Shown here piece by piece: positions 1 through 8,938 of a DNA stretch of 34,151 bases; positions within the stretch are counted from its first letter, which is position 1, and each line of letters begins with the position of its first letter. Below the pieces are notes generated by a model, which saw only the letters and a list, made by a program, of their open reading frames with translations, ran no database searches and was not told the origin of the DNA. A program made the translations under genes and the position numbers. Source of the stretch: an uncultured Nitrospinota bacterium (GTDB lineage Bacteria > Nitrospinota > Nitrospinia > Nitrospinales > VA-1); assembly GCA_905612265.1 (NCBI GenBank), contig CAJQRI010000068.1, positions 1 through 34,151 of the forward strand. The letters are read 5' to 3'.

Positions 1-1098
1 GACCAGCTGCCTTTGATCACTGATGTAGGGAAGAATTTTCTCGGCTTGGAGCATAATAAGTCTCCAGAGTTGGCTCAGCGGGTGAAAACTGTTTTTAAGT
101 TACTGAACGGCAAGTTGGGCTTCCCGGATACCGCAATAGGTCGGGAGCATCAGGAGGTTTTCAATCTACTTCTCTGCATGATTTATCCTGAAATATTGAT
201 CGATATTGCAGACTTGTTATACGTTCTGCACGAGCGTCCGGCAGTAGTTCTCAACTTTGATCATATCCATATGAATCTTCGCAAGGACCGCACGTCCTTG
301 TCTGAATCTCTGGATCAGATGGATGAAAAGTTTTCTATCCTTTTCAATGAACTGGTCAGCCTGATTAAAAATGATCCGGTTCTTTATAATGATCCAGAAT
401 GGGTCACCCTGCTTAGTGAAAGTTACAGCTTCTATCTACATGAGACCGAGAATTTTCCCTGGGATAATCCGATGGAACTGGTTCCGATTAATTTGAAAAC
501 TCCCATGATGGATGTGGCGACGGGGCTTGCCGGGTTCCGCCTGGTCCATGACTGGCCGAAAAACTTTCCTCGCTTGGTTCTGGCTGACAATATGCCTTTT
601 ATTATTAAAGGGCTGATCCACTTTGTGAAACTTTCTGGCAAGGAGAATGTTGAAGTTCTGAATGTTGATTTTCCAGACGGTCCGCTCGGCAAGAATTATG
701 GCTGCATATTAGCTAACAAGTTTTTACATCACTTGCAAAGGATAGAGCGCCAGCAGTTTTTGCACTGGGCAGCAGAAGCGTTGGAACCGGGGGGATTCCT
801 GATGATTCTGGATACCGATTTGGAATGCCAGATATTGAAACGCGCTGACGACCCGGAGTACCGAAGCAAACTTACACACGGTTACTTTGAAACGCTGGTG
901 GAGATAGAAGACAATTTTTGTGAAACGCTGATTAAGGACGTCCGGAAAATTGGTTTTGATGTTTCCCATTTTGATTTTCACGAATATGAAGATGAGACCG
1001 ATGCCTACAGTCAGTTGCCGGGAGAAAATCTGTCGATAAAATTTGTGGGGTTAGAAATTGTCGCCTCTCGGGCAACGCCCGCTAGCGGTGAGAAGTAG
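1..1098 (+). CDS. SAM-dependent methyltransferase, 5' end outside window
   Basis: Likely a class I S-adenosylmethionine-dependent methyltransferase; the substrate cannot be told. The frame is open to the left edge, so the gene probably starts outside the window; the first possible start inside is a TTG at 13, giving 361 residues. From that TTG, residues ~165-190 (PMMDVATGLAGFRLVHDWP) look like the glycine-containing SAM-binding motif I, followed by an acidic residue in VLADN. Residues ~230-265 (CILANKFLHHLQ... LEPGGFLMILDTD) match the motif IV/post-motif pattern of this fold. The ~150 N-terminal residues are helical-looking and not recognised. The stop codon TAG coincides with the first bases of a dispersed repeat (1096-1130). 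It converges with the modE-like gene. Family call fairly sure, function unknown. Confidence 0.7.
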   Translation, partial: DQLPLITDVGKNFLGLEHNKSPELAQRVKTVFKLLNGKLGFPDTAIGREHQEVFNLLLCMIYPEILIDIADLLYVLHERPAVVLNFDHIHMNLRKDRTSLSESLDQMDEKFSILFNELVSLIKNDPVLYNDPEWVTLLSESYSFYLHETENFPWDNPMELVPINLKTPMMDVATGLAGFRLVHDWPKNFPRLVLADNMPFIIKGLIHFVKLSGKENVEVLNVDFPDGPLGKNYGCILANKFLHHLQRIERQQFLHWAAEALEPGGFLMILDTDLECQILKRADDPEYRSKLTHGYFETLVEIEDNFCETLIKDVRKIGFDVSHFDFHEYEDETDAYSQLPGENLSIKFVGLEIVASRATPASGEK

Positions 1099-1130
1099 CT
1101 TTATTTAGCGAGCAAGCAGTTGTCTTGGCC
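1096..1130 (+). repeat. dispersed intergenic repeat, forward copy
   Basis: A copy of a repeat with core TTTATTTGGCGAGAAAAGAG, here with several mismatches (TTTATTTAGCGAGCAAGCAG), followed by TTGTCTTGGCC. Other copies are at 1151-1228 (inverted), 13864-13955, 14663-14720 and 16907-16967. The first three bases are the stop codon of the methyltransferase gene. Confidence 0.65.
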
Positions 1131-1150
1131 CCAGGCCGAATGGAGGGATT

Positions 1151-1228
1151 TGGCAATTACTTTTTATGCCGAGCTAACTCTTTTCTAGCCGAATAAAGAT
1201 GTTGCTAGTCGGCCTCACGCCGAGTGGT
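1151..1228 (-). repeat. dispersed intergenic repeat, inverted copy reaching into modE-like gene
   Basis: Read on the minus strand this holds ACTCGGCGTGAGGCCGACTAG-like sequence, then CTTTATTCGGCTAGAAAAGA and GTTAGCTCGGC, then an AT-rich part ending AATTGCC. Each block has a counterpart in the same order in the copies near 13.9, 14.7 and 16.9 kb. It encodes the last seven residues and the stop codon of the modE-like gene, and with the forward copy at 1096 forms an inverted pair between two convergent genes. Confidence 0.65.
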
Positions 1229-1582
1229 GAGGAGGAGTTTTTGTAGGGACTTTCCTTCTGCACGGGTAGCGTCCTCGGCTTTTTTTTCCATTTTTCGATA
1301 AAGCTGAATGATTTTTTTTCCACCTTCAGTCAGTATAGCACCACCTCCTCCTTTACCTCCTGTGATGCTGACAACCAGAGGTTCCTTGAAGCATTGGTTC
1401 ATAGTGTCCACCATGTTCCAGGCACGGCGGTAACTCAGGTGCCTTTCCCGAGCTGCTTGAGAGATAGATCCCTCCTGCCCAATCGATTCCAATAAATCGA
1501 CTTTGCCTGGTCCCAGAGCAATCAAATCTCCAGTCATTATTCGGAACCGAGGACGAACTGAACTTTTCTTATTCTCTGGCAA
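1205..1582 (-). CDS. ModE-like winged-helix regulator without molybdate-binding domain
   Basis: A 125-residue protein matching the N-terminal DNA-binding domain of ModE-type regulators: RPRFRIMTGD... GPGKVDLLESI, then the helix-turn-helix GSISQAARERHLSYRRAWNMVD at ~35-58 and the wing with a glycine-rich stretch (ITGGKGGGGAILTEGG) at ~73-88. Full-length ModE carries two C-terminal MOP (molybdate-binding) domains; these are missing, so it may sense nothing directly or work with a partner. The start is TTG at 1582, chosen because residues before the first internal ATG belong to the conserved block and an AGGGGA lies upstream. It follows the phosphodiester-glycosidase-like gene by 11 bases, so the two are probably cotranscribed. 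The C-terminal residues TTRREAD are encoded by a dispersed repeat. Confidence 0.8.
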   Translation of the reverse strand: MPENKKSSVRPRFRIMTGDLIALGPGKVDLLESIGQEGSISQAARERHLSYRRAWNMVDTMNQCFKEPLVVSITGGKGGGGAILTEGGKKIIQLYRKMEKKAEDATRAEGKSLQKLLLTTRREAD

Positions 1583-1593
1583 AGGGTCCCCTT

Positions 1594-2466
1594 TTATTTT
1601 TTGAGGCGCATCAGACCCAGAACGTTCGGGACCGGATGGGAAAAAGTGTTTTCATCATGTTCCCTGGAATCACTGGAATAGCTACCGATAAACTCGTGTC
1701 TCTCTTTTCCAGTGTTGATATATAACTGAGCATCTGCTCCACCTTCAACATACATTGCTTGTTTCAGGTTGATCGGGAGTTCAAGAAGCATGTTGATCAA
1801 ATCGTGGGTGGTGTATGGCGACCGAACATGAATGAACATGACCCGACTCTGATTATCCAACCCAATAGCGGCTGTACTCCACATTTTCTTGTGCGGAGCC
1901 CACATATTTTCCCCGCGACAGGAGACCATGCGAATGTTTTGGATCAGGGTGCCATACAATTTTCGTAATTTATTAAAATCTTCACAATCGCGGTCGATGA
2001 TTCTTACTGGGGGCAGGTTCTTGTCAGCGGGATCGAAAGCGAGGATGGTTTTATCTTTGGAAACCCAAGTGCTGTTAGTATGTTGCCGGGTTTTCATGTA
2101 AGAAACACTGGACCTCATATCTCTTTGGTACATGCTCGCGTTAATGGCGGCAACCATGCCATTTTTATTCACCCAGTTTTTTACAGATCGACGTTTGCCC
2201 TGGTCTTTGGATGAAGCGTTCAACAGCCGCAAATCAAAGTAGTGGGTGTCGGCCCTTAAAATGCGAATTAACGAGTCGCCCAAAGCGGATTTTTTAGGTG
2301 CTTGAAAAATGCCCAAATCTAAACCTTTTTCAAGGTGTATCCATGAAGCAGGTCTTGCGGAATCGGCCGATCGGGTTCCCGGGCTGTTTGCCAGCGTTAG
2401 GATTCCCAGAAAAACAATAACTGGAATAAGCAGGTGTTGGAAACGTTTCAAGGTTTTTGGCTCCAC
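1594..2466 (-). CDS. secreted phosphodiester glycosidase-like protein (NAGPA/DUF2233 type)
   Basis: A 290-residue protein with an N-terminal hydrophobic segment (~11-28, LLIPVIVFLGILTLANS) acting as signal peptide or anchor, so it works outside the cytoplasm. The rest resembles the NAGPA/phosphodiester-glycosidase fold: AAINASMYQRD at ~105, AAIGLDNQSRVMFIHV at ~200 and the characteristic YVEGGADAQLYI near 240, where family members have a GGxSxxL-type motif. Family members cleave sugar phosphodiesters or anomeric sugar linkages; the substrate here is unknown. The start is a GTG with no strong ribosome binding site, so the true start is uncertain. First gene of a probable operon with the modE-like gene. 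Confidence 0.65.
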   Translation of the reverse strand: MEPKTLKRFQHLLIPVIVFLGILTLANSPGTRSADSARPASWIHLEKGLDLGIFQAPKKSALGDSLIRILRADTHYFDLRLLNASSKDQGKRRSVKNWVNKNGMVAAINASMYQRDMRSSVSYMKTRQHTNSTWVSKDKTILAFDPADKNLPPVRIIDRDCEDFNKLRKLYGTLIQNIRMVSCRGENMWAPHKKMWSTAAIGLDNQSRVMFIHVRSPYTTHDLINMLLELPINLKQAMYVEGGADAQLYINTGKERHEFIGSYSSDSREHDENTFSHPVPNVLGLMRLKK

Positions 2467-2870
2467 CGCAAAGCACTCGTAGAAAGATGCCGGTCTTTCT
2501 TGTTTATGAGGAAGTTGGACCAGCTAAAGAAAGCGGATAGAATTATAGCCTTCATTCTCTGACTTGTCCTTGAAATTTTCGCATAGCGATATTTGAGTCC
2601 AAATGGCAAAACTAATGAATTTTAGGTCTAAGTAGCGGTTTTTTTGAAAAGAGATGATTGATTTTGTTCATATTTTGCTCTACTATTAGCACTATACAGT
2701 TCTTGTGAAACGTGTTTATTAGCTGTGGTCTTGGCTCAGGAGACAATCGGCAGAAAAATCTTTGGCCAGCCTCTTAATTTTTCAGGGGTTGTTTTTTTTG
2801 ATTTAAATTATTTTCGGTCGAATTTCTGGATGACCGGGTTTATAGGATTTCGTCAAGTAGTAGTATTATA
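2467..2870. other. intergenic region between divergent genes
   Basis: About 400 AT-rich bases between the minus-strand glycosidase-like gene and the plus-strand lipoprotein gene. It should hold both promoters, but I see no convincing -35/-10 pair, repeat or structured RNA in it. Confidence 0.5.
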
Positions 2871-2906
2871 TTGATTAACGTTTCATCTATTTATTGTGAG
2901 GAGTTT

Positions 2907-3353
2907 ATGAAAATCATTTCTAGAGTTATGGCATTGTTCGTAGTGGCTTTATTTACAGGTTGCGTGGCTACAACCGGAGGCGGTAGTGCTATATCTCCAA
3001 GTTCTGGACAAGCATTATCAATTACTACGCCGGCTACGCTGAGTAATGTCAGTAGCCCATTGAAAGTTTGTATGTCAACCAATGGTTATGCAGTGGAACC
3101 TGCAAAAAATGGTGTGAACCCTGGTAAAGGTCACCATCATCTGATTATTGATGAGTCTATTCCTAGGGACTTGAGACAGCCTGTTGCAAAAGATGACACT
3201 CATATTCATATGGGTGATGGTTCTAAATGTAAAACTATCAACCTGACAAAAGGCCAACATACGATTAGGGCTCTTTTTGCGCAGGGCAACCACGTTCCTT
3301 ATAACCCTCCGGTCACGGCTGGAGTAACAGTTACTGTGGTACAAGTGAACTAA
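2907..3353 (+). CDS. small lipoprotein with DUF4399-like domain
   Basis: A 148-residue predicted lipoprotein. The ATG at 2907 is chosen over an earlier in-frame start at 2871 because GAGGAG lies just upstream and the protein then begins with a normal signal peptide (MKIISRVMALFVVALFTGC) ending in a lipobox, with Cys19 as the lipidated residue. The mature part has the DUF4399 pattern as I know it: GKGHHHLIID, then a DDTHIHMGDGSKC segment, a LTKGQHTIRALFAQGNHVPYNPPV segment and a short beta strand at the end. The histidines (GHHH, HIH, GQH, GNH) could bind a metal; that is inference. Function unknown. It stands alone, followed by its own terminator. Confidence 0.75.
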   Translation: MKIISRVMALFVVALFTGCVATTGGGSAISPSSGQALSITTPATLSNVSSPLKVCMSTNGYAVEPAKNGVNPGKGHHHLIIDESIPRDLRQPVAKDDTHIHMGDGSKCKTINLTKGQHTIRALFAQGNHVPYNPPVTAGVTVTVVQVN

Positions 3354-3383
3354 TTCCATTTTTGGAATCATTGCTTTAACAAG

Positions 3384-3427
3384 AAATTTCACCTCCAACT
3401 TTGGGGGTGGAATTTTTTTTTGTTTTT
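3384..3427 (+). terminator. Rho-independent terminator after the lipoprotein gene
   Basis: Stem 3384-3397 (AAATTTCACCTCCA) pairs with 3402-3415 around the loop ACTT, with two G-U pairs, and is followed by a long T run. It lies 30 bases after the lipoprotein stop codon. Confidence 0.85.
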
Positions 3428-3485
3428 TTCTCTAAGATTGTATTAAGAGCGGTTGAGTTTCACAACTATAGCCTTGTAGGAAACT

Positions 3486-4409
3486 ATGACAGAATTAGTT
3501 AGAACTCCAGTTTTTGCAGACGACAACTTGATCAACTTATGTCACTTGAACGAGTTATATCAGAATGTTGCTACGGAAGTTTCCCGAAGAATGCGGGAAA
3601 CTCACCAGATGGATATTTCCATCACTTCAGGAATCTGGGGTGGCACCTACCTGATCGCTCATCCTAATGGATTGGCTAGAAGACGTATATGGAGGCTTTA
3701 TTGCATTATTAATCTTCCGCAAAATACCCTTTTGGATAAACATCAAAATCTGGAGAGATTGGTTTCAATTTATTGCGATGTGTTCACAGAGGCATTTTCT
3801 CCGCAGTTGGAGTTAACTTTGAAAATGTGGGGTGGCCGTCTTCCCTTTAGTAATACTGCCAAGCCCAGCCTGACACTTCACATGGAAGATGCCACTGAAA
3901 CGGTGAGATGGTTGAGAGCGTTCTTTGTTCGGAATCATGTGCCTTGGGAAGAGTCGATCATCTGTGACACTGTAAGGATAATCAAGGAATATAAAGAGTT
4001 TTTTGACCTGTCAAAAGGTCCGGTCGCAAAAGACCCGCAAGAGATCAAATATCTACTTCAAGACATCATTATAATTTACCGTACTCTGGAAAAGGCCTGC
4101 AGTGAAGATTTTCAGGAGCACGCTAATCCGATCATCGAAGAAATGATGGAAGGGTTTATGACCGGCCTGAATGATCCTGAGAGGATCATCGACCTTTATG
4201 AGACGGTGTTTAAAAGTGCGTTGATTTACGGATTTGAAGAAAGCTTGGAAGGACCTTATGCAAAAGCGGGTCTTGATATCCACAACCTAGAAAGCTGGCC
4301 GGTAGAAAAAATTAATTGGGTGCCTGATGAGTTGAAGGAAAAGATCATTCCCCCCATCCAGAAAATATTTTCCGGATTCAAAACAGAGTTGGAAAAAGAG
4401 AAGTCCTGA
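3486..4409 (+). CDS. conserved-looking protein of unknown function
   Basis: A 307-residue soluble protein I do not recognise. It has no signal peptide and no membrane segment. Residues ~46-78 are rich in Trp, Gly and Arg (SGIWGGTYLIAHPNG, RRRIWRLYCIINLP) and may form a beta core; the part from ~165 on is acidic and helical (KYLLQDIIIIYRTLEKAC). There is no catalytic motif I can name. The ATG follows AGGA at a suitable distance. It is a single-gene unit, downstream of a strong terminator and convergent with the HAD hydrolase gene. Confidence 0.7.
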   Translation: MTELVRTPVFADDNLINLCHLNELYQNVATEVSRRMRETHQMDISITSGIWGGTYLIAHPNGLARRRIWRLYCIINLPQNTLLDKHQNLERLVSIYCDVFTEAFSPQLELTLKMWGGRLPFSNTAKPSLTLHMEDATETVRWLRAFFVRNHVPWEESIICDTVRIIKEYKEFFDLSKGPVAKDPQEIKYLLQDIIIIYRTLEKACSEDFQEHANPIIEEMMEGFMTGLNDPERIIDLYETVFKSALIYGFEESLEGPYAKAGLDIHNLESWPVEKINWVPDELKEKIIPPIQKIFSGFKTELEKEKS

Positions 4410-4432
4410 ACTCAGAAAAGCTGGAAAATAAC

Positions 4433-5125
4433 TCAGTTTTTCAACGCCGCAACAAAATCTGTAAGACTTTCAAAGATCAGTTCTGCACCGTCAAAATTTA
4501 TATTGCGATTCAAGGGATTTCTCAGAATGATGCAGGGCATTCCTGCTTCTTTGGCTGCATTGAGTCCTTTCAGCGCGTCTTCCAAAACAAAACATTCATT
4601 TGCATCGCACCCCAACTCTTTTGCGGCATTTAAAAAAATATCGGGATGTGGTTTTTCTCGGGGGGCAGATTCTTTTCCCAGGATAACGGGGAACAGATCT
4701 AACGCGCCTGCATTCTTAAGAATATTGCGGATGTCCTTAACCCATGACCCTGACGCGATGGCCAGTTTGTGATTGAATGAAAGGTTCTCAGCCATGGTCT
4801 GTGCCAACGGAAACAACTTGATCTCTCCACTCTGACAAAAGCTGGAGTACACCTCGAATTTTTGTTTTCTCAGGTCTACCGGGTCTACATTCAGTTTGAG
4901 GTTGTGGCGTTCTATTTCTCCGGCGATACCTTTTCCTTTTGAAGTCCATTCTACCCAATACTCTTCCTTGTCCAGGGTGTGCCCGTACAGTTCAAAAACT
5001 TCGTTATAAGCCCGATAGTGGTAAGGTTCTGAGTCGGCTAGCAATCCGTCAAAGTCGAGAATAGCAGCCTTGCTTTGAGTGAGAAGGGAGTGCAGTTTGT
5101 TTTTTAATGTCAAAGGATCTGTCAT
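4433..5125 (-). CDS. HAD-family phosphatase, beta-phosphoglucomutase-like
   Basis: A 230-residue HAD superfamily hydrolase of the beta-phosphoglucomutase/phosphonatase-like subgroup. Motif I is DFDGLLADSE (nucleophile Asp24, acid/base Asp26), motif II is Ser125 in ASGSW, motif III is Lys158 in REKPHPDIF, and motif IV is Glu182-Asp183 in VLEDALKG. The cap lies between motifs I and II (~35-110), as in subclass I enzymes. It probably dephosphorylates or isomerises a small phosphorylated metabolite; the substrate cannot be read. It is third in the lepA-lepB-HAD run, starting 6 bases after the lepB stop. Confidence 0.85.
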   Translation of the reverse strand: MTDPLTLKNKLHSLLTQSKAAILDFDGLLADSEPYHYRAYNEVFELYGHTLDKEEYWVEWTSKGKGIAGEIERHNLKLNVDPVDLRKQKFEVYSSFCQSGEIKLFPLAQTMAENLSFNHKLAIASGSWVKDIRNILKNAGALDLFPVILGKESAPREKPHPDIFLNAAKELGCDANECFVLEDALKGLNAAKEAGMPCIILRNPLNRNINFDGAELIFESLTDFVAALKN

Positions 5126-5131
5126 GTCAGG

Positions 5132-5803
5132 TTATTCCAGAATCTTTCCGAACCGTTCAAACCGAACCCAGCTCTCTATTCGATCCCAGGACCAGTAAAT
5201 TATAAGTGCTTTGCCACGGATTTTTTTGACATTCAAATAGCCCCAATAACGACTGTCCTGACTGTTTTCCCGGTTATCACCCATGACAAAGACGTGACCC
5301 TCTGGAATAAGAATGGGGCCGAAGTCATCTCTGGGTACCAAAGGGCTGTCTGAGGGAGACTCGGTATGACGGGCGCGAGTATCCTCATAAGGTTTGTTAT
5401 TGATAAAAACTTTTTGCCGTCGAACTTCCAGCAAGTCACCGGGTAGGGCGATCACGCGTTTTATGAAATCTCGAGTTTCATCCTTGGGAAACTTGAATAC
5501 AATAATGTCTCCTCTTTCTGGAACTGAGGAAAACAAAACAATATCGTCAAACAGTTTGGCGTTGATAAAAGGAATTTCGTTAGGGATATGCGTCCCATAA
5601 CTGAACTTGGAAACCAGAATGTGATCGCCAATGAGAAGCGTCTTCTCCATGGAGCCAGAAGGAATTTTAAATGCTTGAACGATAAATGTGCGAATCAACA
5701 AGGCCAGAAGTAGGGCAATTAAAATGGCTTCGATATACTCGCGGGTGAGACTCTTTTTTGGGACTTGGTTCTCTTCGGTCAGATTGTCGGTTTTATTTGT
5801 CAT
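5132..5803 (-). CDS. lepB: signal peptidase I
   Basis: Membrane-bound serine protease that removes signal peptides from exported proteins. In 223 residues it shows a transmembrane segment (~23-45), box B with the nucleophile Ser51 in PSGSMEKTL, box D with the general base Lys115 in [12 protein letters not shown], and box [15 protein letters not shown] at 175-188. The single N-terminal membrane segment resembles the shorter Gram-positive and deep-branching bacterial enzymes rather than the two-segment E. coli form. The ATG overlaps the 3' end of lepA by 11 bases, indicating translational coupling; the lepA-lepB pairing is common in bacteria. Confidence 0.95.
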   Translation of the reverse strand: MTNKTDNLTEENQVPKKSLTREYIEAILIALLLALLIRTFIVQAFKIPSGSMEKTLLIGDHILVSKFSYGTHIPNEIPFINAKLFDDIVLFSSVPERGDIIVFKFPKDETRDFIKRVIALPGDLLEVRRQKVFINNKPYEDTRARHTESPSDSPLVPRDDFGPILIPEGHVFVMGDNRENSQDSRYWGYLNVKKIRGKALIIYWSWDRIESWVRFERFGKILE

Positions 5804-7595
5804 CGGTCCTCAATACTGCGAGAAAGGCTTCTTGGGGAATTTCCACACTACCCACGCGCTTCATTTTTTTCTTACCTTCTTTTTGTTTTTCTAGCAGTTT
5901 GCGTTTGCGGGTGATGTCACCCCCATAACATTTTGCCAGAACATTTTTTCTAAGTGCTTTAACCGTTTCGCGCGCGACAACCTTACTGCCTATCGCGGCC
6001 TGAATGGCCACCTCGAACATTTGACGCGGTATCTGTTCCTTAAGCTTTTTCACCAGATCACGGCCCTGATAATGCACTTTATCTTTATGTGCGATTAAGG
6101 ACAGCGCATCGACCAATTCGCCATTCAAAAGAACGTCCAACTTTACCAGACTGGATGTCCTGAATTCTATAAATTCATAGTCAAACGAAGCATAACCTTT
6201 AGTACCTGACTTGAGACGGTCATAAAAGTTTAGGACGATTTCATTAAACGGCAGCTCATACTCCAGTAAGACTGTTTCCGGGCTCATGTACTCCATTTTT
6301 TTCTGGACTCCCCGGCGGTCGCGTACCAGTGCCATCACCACTCCGATATATTCTTCCGGAACGATAATTGTTCCTAAGACATAAGGTTCCTCAAGGTGAT
6401 CGATATTTTTTTGTTCCTGTAGTTTGGTGGGGTTGTCGATCATCAGAGTTTTCCCGTCGGTGGTGACGACTTTGTAAATGACGGTAGGTGCGGTGGTGAG
6501 AAGATCGACTTTATATTCGCGCTCAATTCGCTCTCTTATAATTTCCATATGCAGTAGTCCCAGAAACCCACAACGGAACCCGAAACCCAGGGCTGTGGAG
6601 GTTTCGGCTTCATATGAAAACGAGGCATCGTTCAACGTGAGTTTTTTTAGTGCGTCTCGCAAGTCTTCGTAATCGTCACCGCTGATGGGATACAATCCGC
6701 TGAAGACCATGGGCTTGACTTCCTTATAACCGGGCAAGGGTTTTTCAACAGGGTTTTGGGAATGGGTGATGGTGTCTCCCACCTTTGTCTGGTCCAATTC
6801 TTTGATATTGGCGACCAGGTAGCCGACCTCTCCTGCTCGGAGTTCGGTTCCCTTTACTTCTCTGGGATCAAATGTGCCCAGCTCTTCTACAGTAAACTGA
6901 TTTCCGGTTGCCATCATCATGATTTCCTCACCGGTCTTCAAGCTTCCGTGTTGTATTTTGACCAGAATGATAACTCCCCGGTATGCGTCATACCATGCGT
7001 CGAAGAGCAAGGCCTGTAATTTAGCGGAAGAGTCTCCTATTGGAGGAGGAATCTGTTTAACTACCGCTGCCATCAATTCATTGATTCCGATTCCTTCCTT
7101 GGCACTGACTAAAACTGCGTCGGTGGCTTCTATCTGCAAGACATCTTCCAGTTGTTCTTTTATGAACTCGGGATTTGCACTAGGGAGGTCGATTTTGTTG
7201 ATCACCGGTATGACGGCCAGATTATGTTGAATGGCGAGAGTGAGGTTAGCTATGGTCTGTGCCTGAATGCCTTGCGTTGCGTCTATGACCAGCAGCACTC
7301 CTTCACAGGCAGCAAGACTGCGGGACACCTCATAGGAAAAATCCACATGTCCTGGGGTATCAATCATGTTGAACACGTATTCCTGCTTATCTTCAGCTTT
7401 GTGTTTTAGGCGCACCGTTTGAGCTTTGATGGTGATTCCACGTTCCCGCTCCAAATCCATATTGTCCAATACCTGCTCTTTCATTTCCCGTTCGGGGATT
7501 GCCGAGGTGGCTAGAATCAGTTTGTCGGCCAGAGTAGATTTGCCATGATCAATATGGGCAATGATGGAAAAATTTCTTAATCGTTCCTGTGTCAT
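5793..7595 (-). CDS. lepA: elongation factor 4 (LepA), ribosomal back-translocase GTPase
   Basis: Translational GTPase LepA/EF4, acting on the ribosome. The ATG at 7595 ([20 protein letters not shown]) is preferred over a TTG at 7613 because it gives 600 residues, close to the 599 of E. coli LepA, and a start at the usual place before the P-loop. GTPase motifs: G1 AHIDHGKS at 13-20, G2 [11 protein letters not shown]3 DTPGHVDF, G4 NKID, G5 VSAKEG. The LepA-specific C-terminal domain follows ([25 protein letters not shown]), which tells it from EF-G. First gene of the lepA-lepB-HAD operon. Confidence 0.97.
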   Translation of the reverse strand: MTQERLRNFSIIAHIDHGKSTLADKLILATSAIPEREMKEQVLDNMDLERERGITIKAQTVRLKHKAEDKQEYVFNMIDTPGHVDFSYEVSRSLAACEGVLLVIDATQGIQAQTIANLTLAIQHNLAVIPVINKIDLPSANPEFIKEQLEDVLQIEATDAVLVSAKEGIGINELMAAVVKQIPPPIGDSSAKLQALLFDAWYDAYRGVIILVKIQHGSLKTGEEIMMMATGNQFTVEELGTFDPREVKGTELRAGEVGYLVANIKELDQTKVGDTITHSQNPVEKPLPGYKEVKPMVFSGLYPISGDDYEDLRDALKKLTLNDASFSYEAETSTALGFGFRCGFLGLLHMEIIRERIEREYKVDLLTTAPTVIYKVVTTDGKTLMIDNPTKLQEQKNIDHLEEPYVLGTIIVPEEYIGVVMALVRDRRGVQKKMEYMSPETVLLEYELPFNEIVLNFYDRLKSGTKGYASFDYEFIEFRTSSLVKLDVLLNGELVDALSLIAHKDKVHYQGRDLVKKLKEQIPRQMFEVAIQAAIGSKVVARETVKALRKNVLAKCYGGDITRKRKLLEKQKEGKKKMKRVGSVEIPQEAFLAVLRTDDK

Positions 7596-7678
7596 AAGTT
7601 GTTTAATATCCAAAGGGCATTTTCAATCCACTGGGGATTGTTTGCCGGCGCGGAGAACCTCCGTAAATAATTTACAAT

Positions 7679-7709
7679 AACTTTTTTACCCCTGCGGGGC
7701 ACAAAAGTT
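7679..7709. other. short inverted repeat upstream of lepA
   Basis: AACTTTT at 7679-7685 and AAAAGTT at 7703-7709 enclose a CCCC-TGC-GGGG hairpin. No T run follows on either strand, so it is not a standard terminator; it may act in the lepA leader or at the end of the nucleotidyltransferase transcript. Confidence 0.35.
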
Positions 7710-7786
7710 AAGGGAGAATATCACGACCATTAGAATCATGTTCTTGGCCTGGTCAAGCCTCTGTCAGTTGCCTCTGCGGCTAGTAG

Positions 7787-8827
7787 TCAGTGCGTGGGTG
7801 AAGGTCGCACCACTTTCTCCGCAAGAGCGGCGCGGGAAACCTTGTTGTAGTTTTTAGTCACGGTTCGGGGTTCTTCATTTTCCCGTAAATATTTCCACCA
7901 TTCATCAAACCGGGTTTTCATGGCTTCATAGTCTTTAGCATTATCTATATCCAGAGCCGCTCCCGGATAGGGAACTTCCAAGGCCATAAAACGGGTTTTC
8001 ATAATGGTGCAGATTCTTTTTTCCACTTCTTTTTTTGGATTCAAATTGCGAAAATAGTCCACTAGGAAATCGAGCCTGAGACTGGCAAAAAACAGACATA
8101 TTTGAAGGCCGATATAGTTTTTGTAATTTCGCAACTTTTCTTTTCCAAAAATCGATAAAGCAAAAAGTATCAGGTTTTTAAAATTTCTCTGATAACGATA
8201 CTGGTACATTTTTTGGATGTATTCACGGTTTTCAATGCGCAAGGGTTTAACCAGATGCAGGTTGTTGATCCGAAAGCTGTCTTCTTTGATGTGAAGATAG
8301 GCCATTTTTATACCTGGTTTGCCGTCTCTAGGATAAAAATATTTCAGTTTTTCGCGGGAAGCTAATCCCAGAACGTGGTCGTGGTTCTCCATATCTGCGT
8401 GGGAAATAAAATATTCCACTTCCTGTGAGGTCATCAGCGGAGCGTCACAGGGCACGATCAAGACTGCACGGTCGCGATGAGACTCGGTATTCGTTTCTTC
8501 TCCATTTTTATCCTTCAAGGATTGCAGGAAAGTGTACCAGACGTTTTCGTAGAGATTGGACTTTTGCTCGACAATGTGAATACGTTTTGGAGAATTTAAA
8601 TCCACATGTCCTGATAAAAAGACCTGTTGCAGTCTTTCTTTGAGGCCAACTACATAAATATCCTGAATGGATTCCACTTGTTGTAGAGTCTCGACAATAT
8701 AATGGACGAGGCACTTGCCATTGATGGTCAAAAAAGCCTTATTTTGATGATGGACCTTGTAGCTGGATTTTCCTTCTCCTGCTACCAGAATCGCGTCATA
8801 TTTTTTATGACCGTTTGTCGAACTCAT
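7787..8827 (-). CDS. MobA-like NTP transferase family protein
   Basis: A 346-residue protein with a nucleotidyltransferase (Rossmann-like GT-A) domain at its N-terminus: YDAILVAGEGKSSYKV at ~10-25 in place of the usual AAGxGxRM loop, KAFLTINGKCLVHYIVE (the pL.G.pll pattern) at ~30-46, and VPCDAPLMTSQEVEYFI near 125, the metal-binding Asp region. Such enzymes transfer a nucleotide to a sugar phosphate, cofactor or polyol phosphate; the acceptor is unknown. The loop lacks the normal arginine, so activity is not certain. Residues ~200-270 form a basic and hydrophobic extension that could touch the membrane. Divergent from gcvT; AGAGAGGG lies upstream, followed by eight T before the ATG. Confidence 0.75.
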   Translation of the reverse strand: MSSTNGHKKYDAILVAGEGKSSYKVHHQNKAFLTINGKCLVHYIVETLQQVESIQDIYVVGLKERLQQVFLSGHVDLNSPKRIHIVEQKSNLYENVWYTFLQSLKDKNGEETNTESHRDRAVLIVPCDAPLMTSQEVEYFISHADMENHDHVLGLASREKLKYFYPRDGKPGIKMAYLHIKEDSFRINNLHLVKPLRIENREYIQKMYQYRYQRNFKNLILFALSIFGKEKLRNYKNYIGLQICLFFASLRLDFLVDYFRNLNPKKEVEKRICTIMKTRFMALEVPYPGAALDIDNAKDYEAMKTRFDEWWKYLRENEEPRTVTKNYNKVSRAALAEKVVRPSPTH

Positions 8828-8938
8828 GCAAAAAAAACCCTCTCTATTTTGATATTATTATAATACCTTGCGCTCTCTAATGAAATTGGTTATACACAGA
8901 GGTTACGTACTTGATCCAAAATAACAGATTTTTAAAAT

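Noticed and set aside
8911-8938. TTGATC-N16-TAAAAT promoter for gcvT
   Set aside because: The -10 abuts the ATG, so the transcript would start inside the gene; no independent support.
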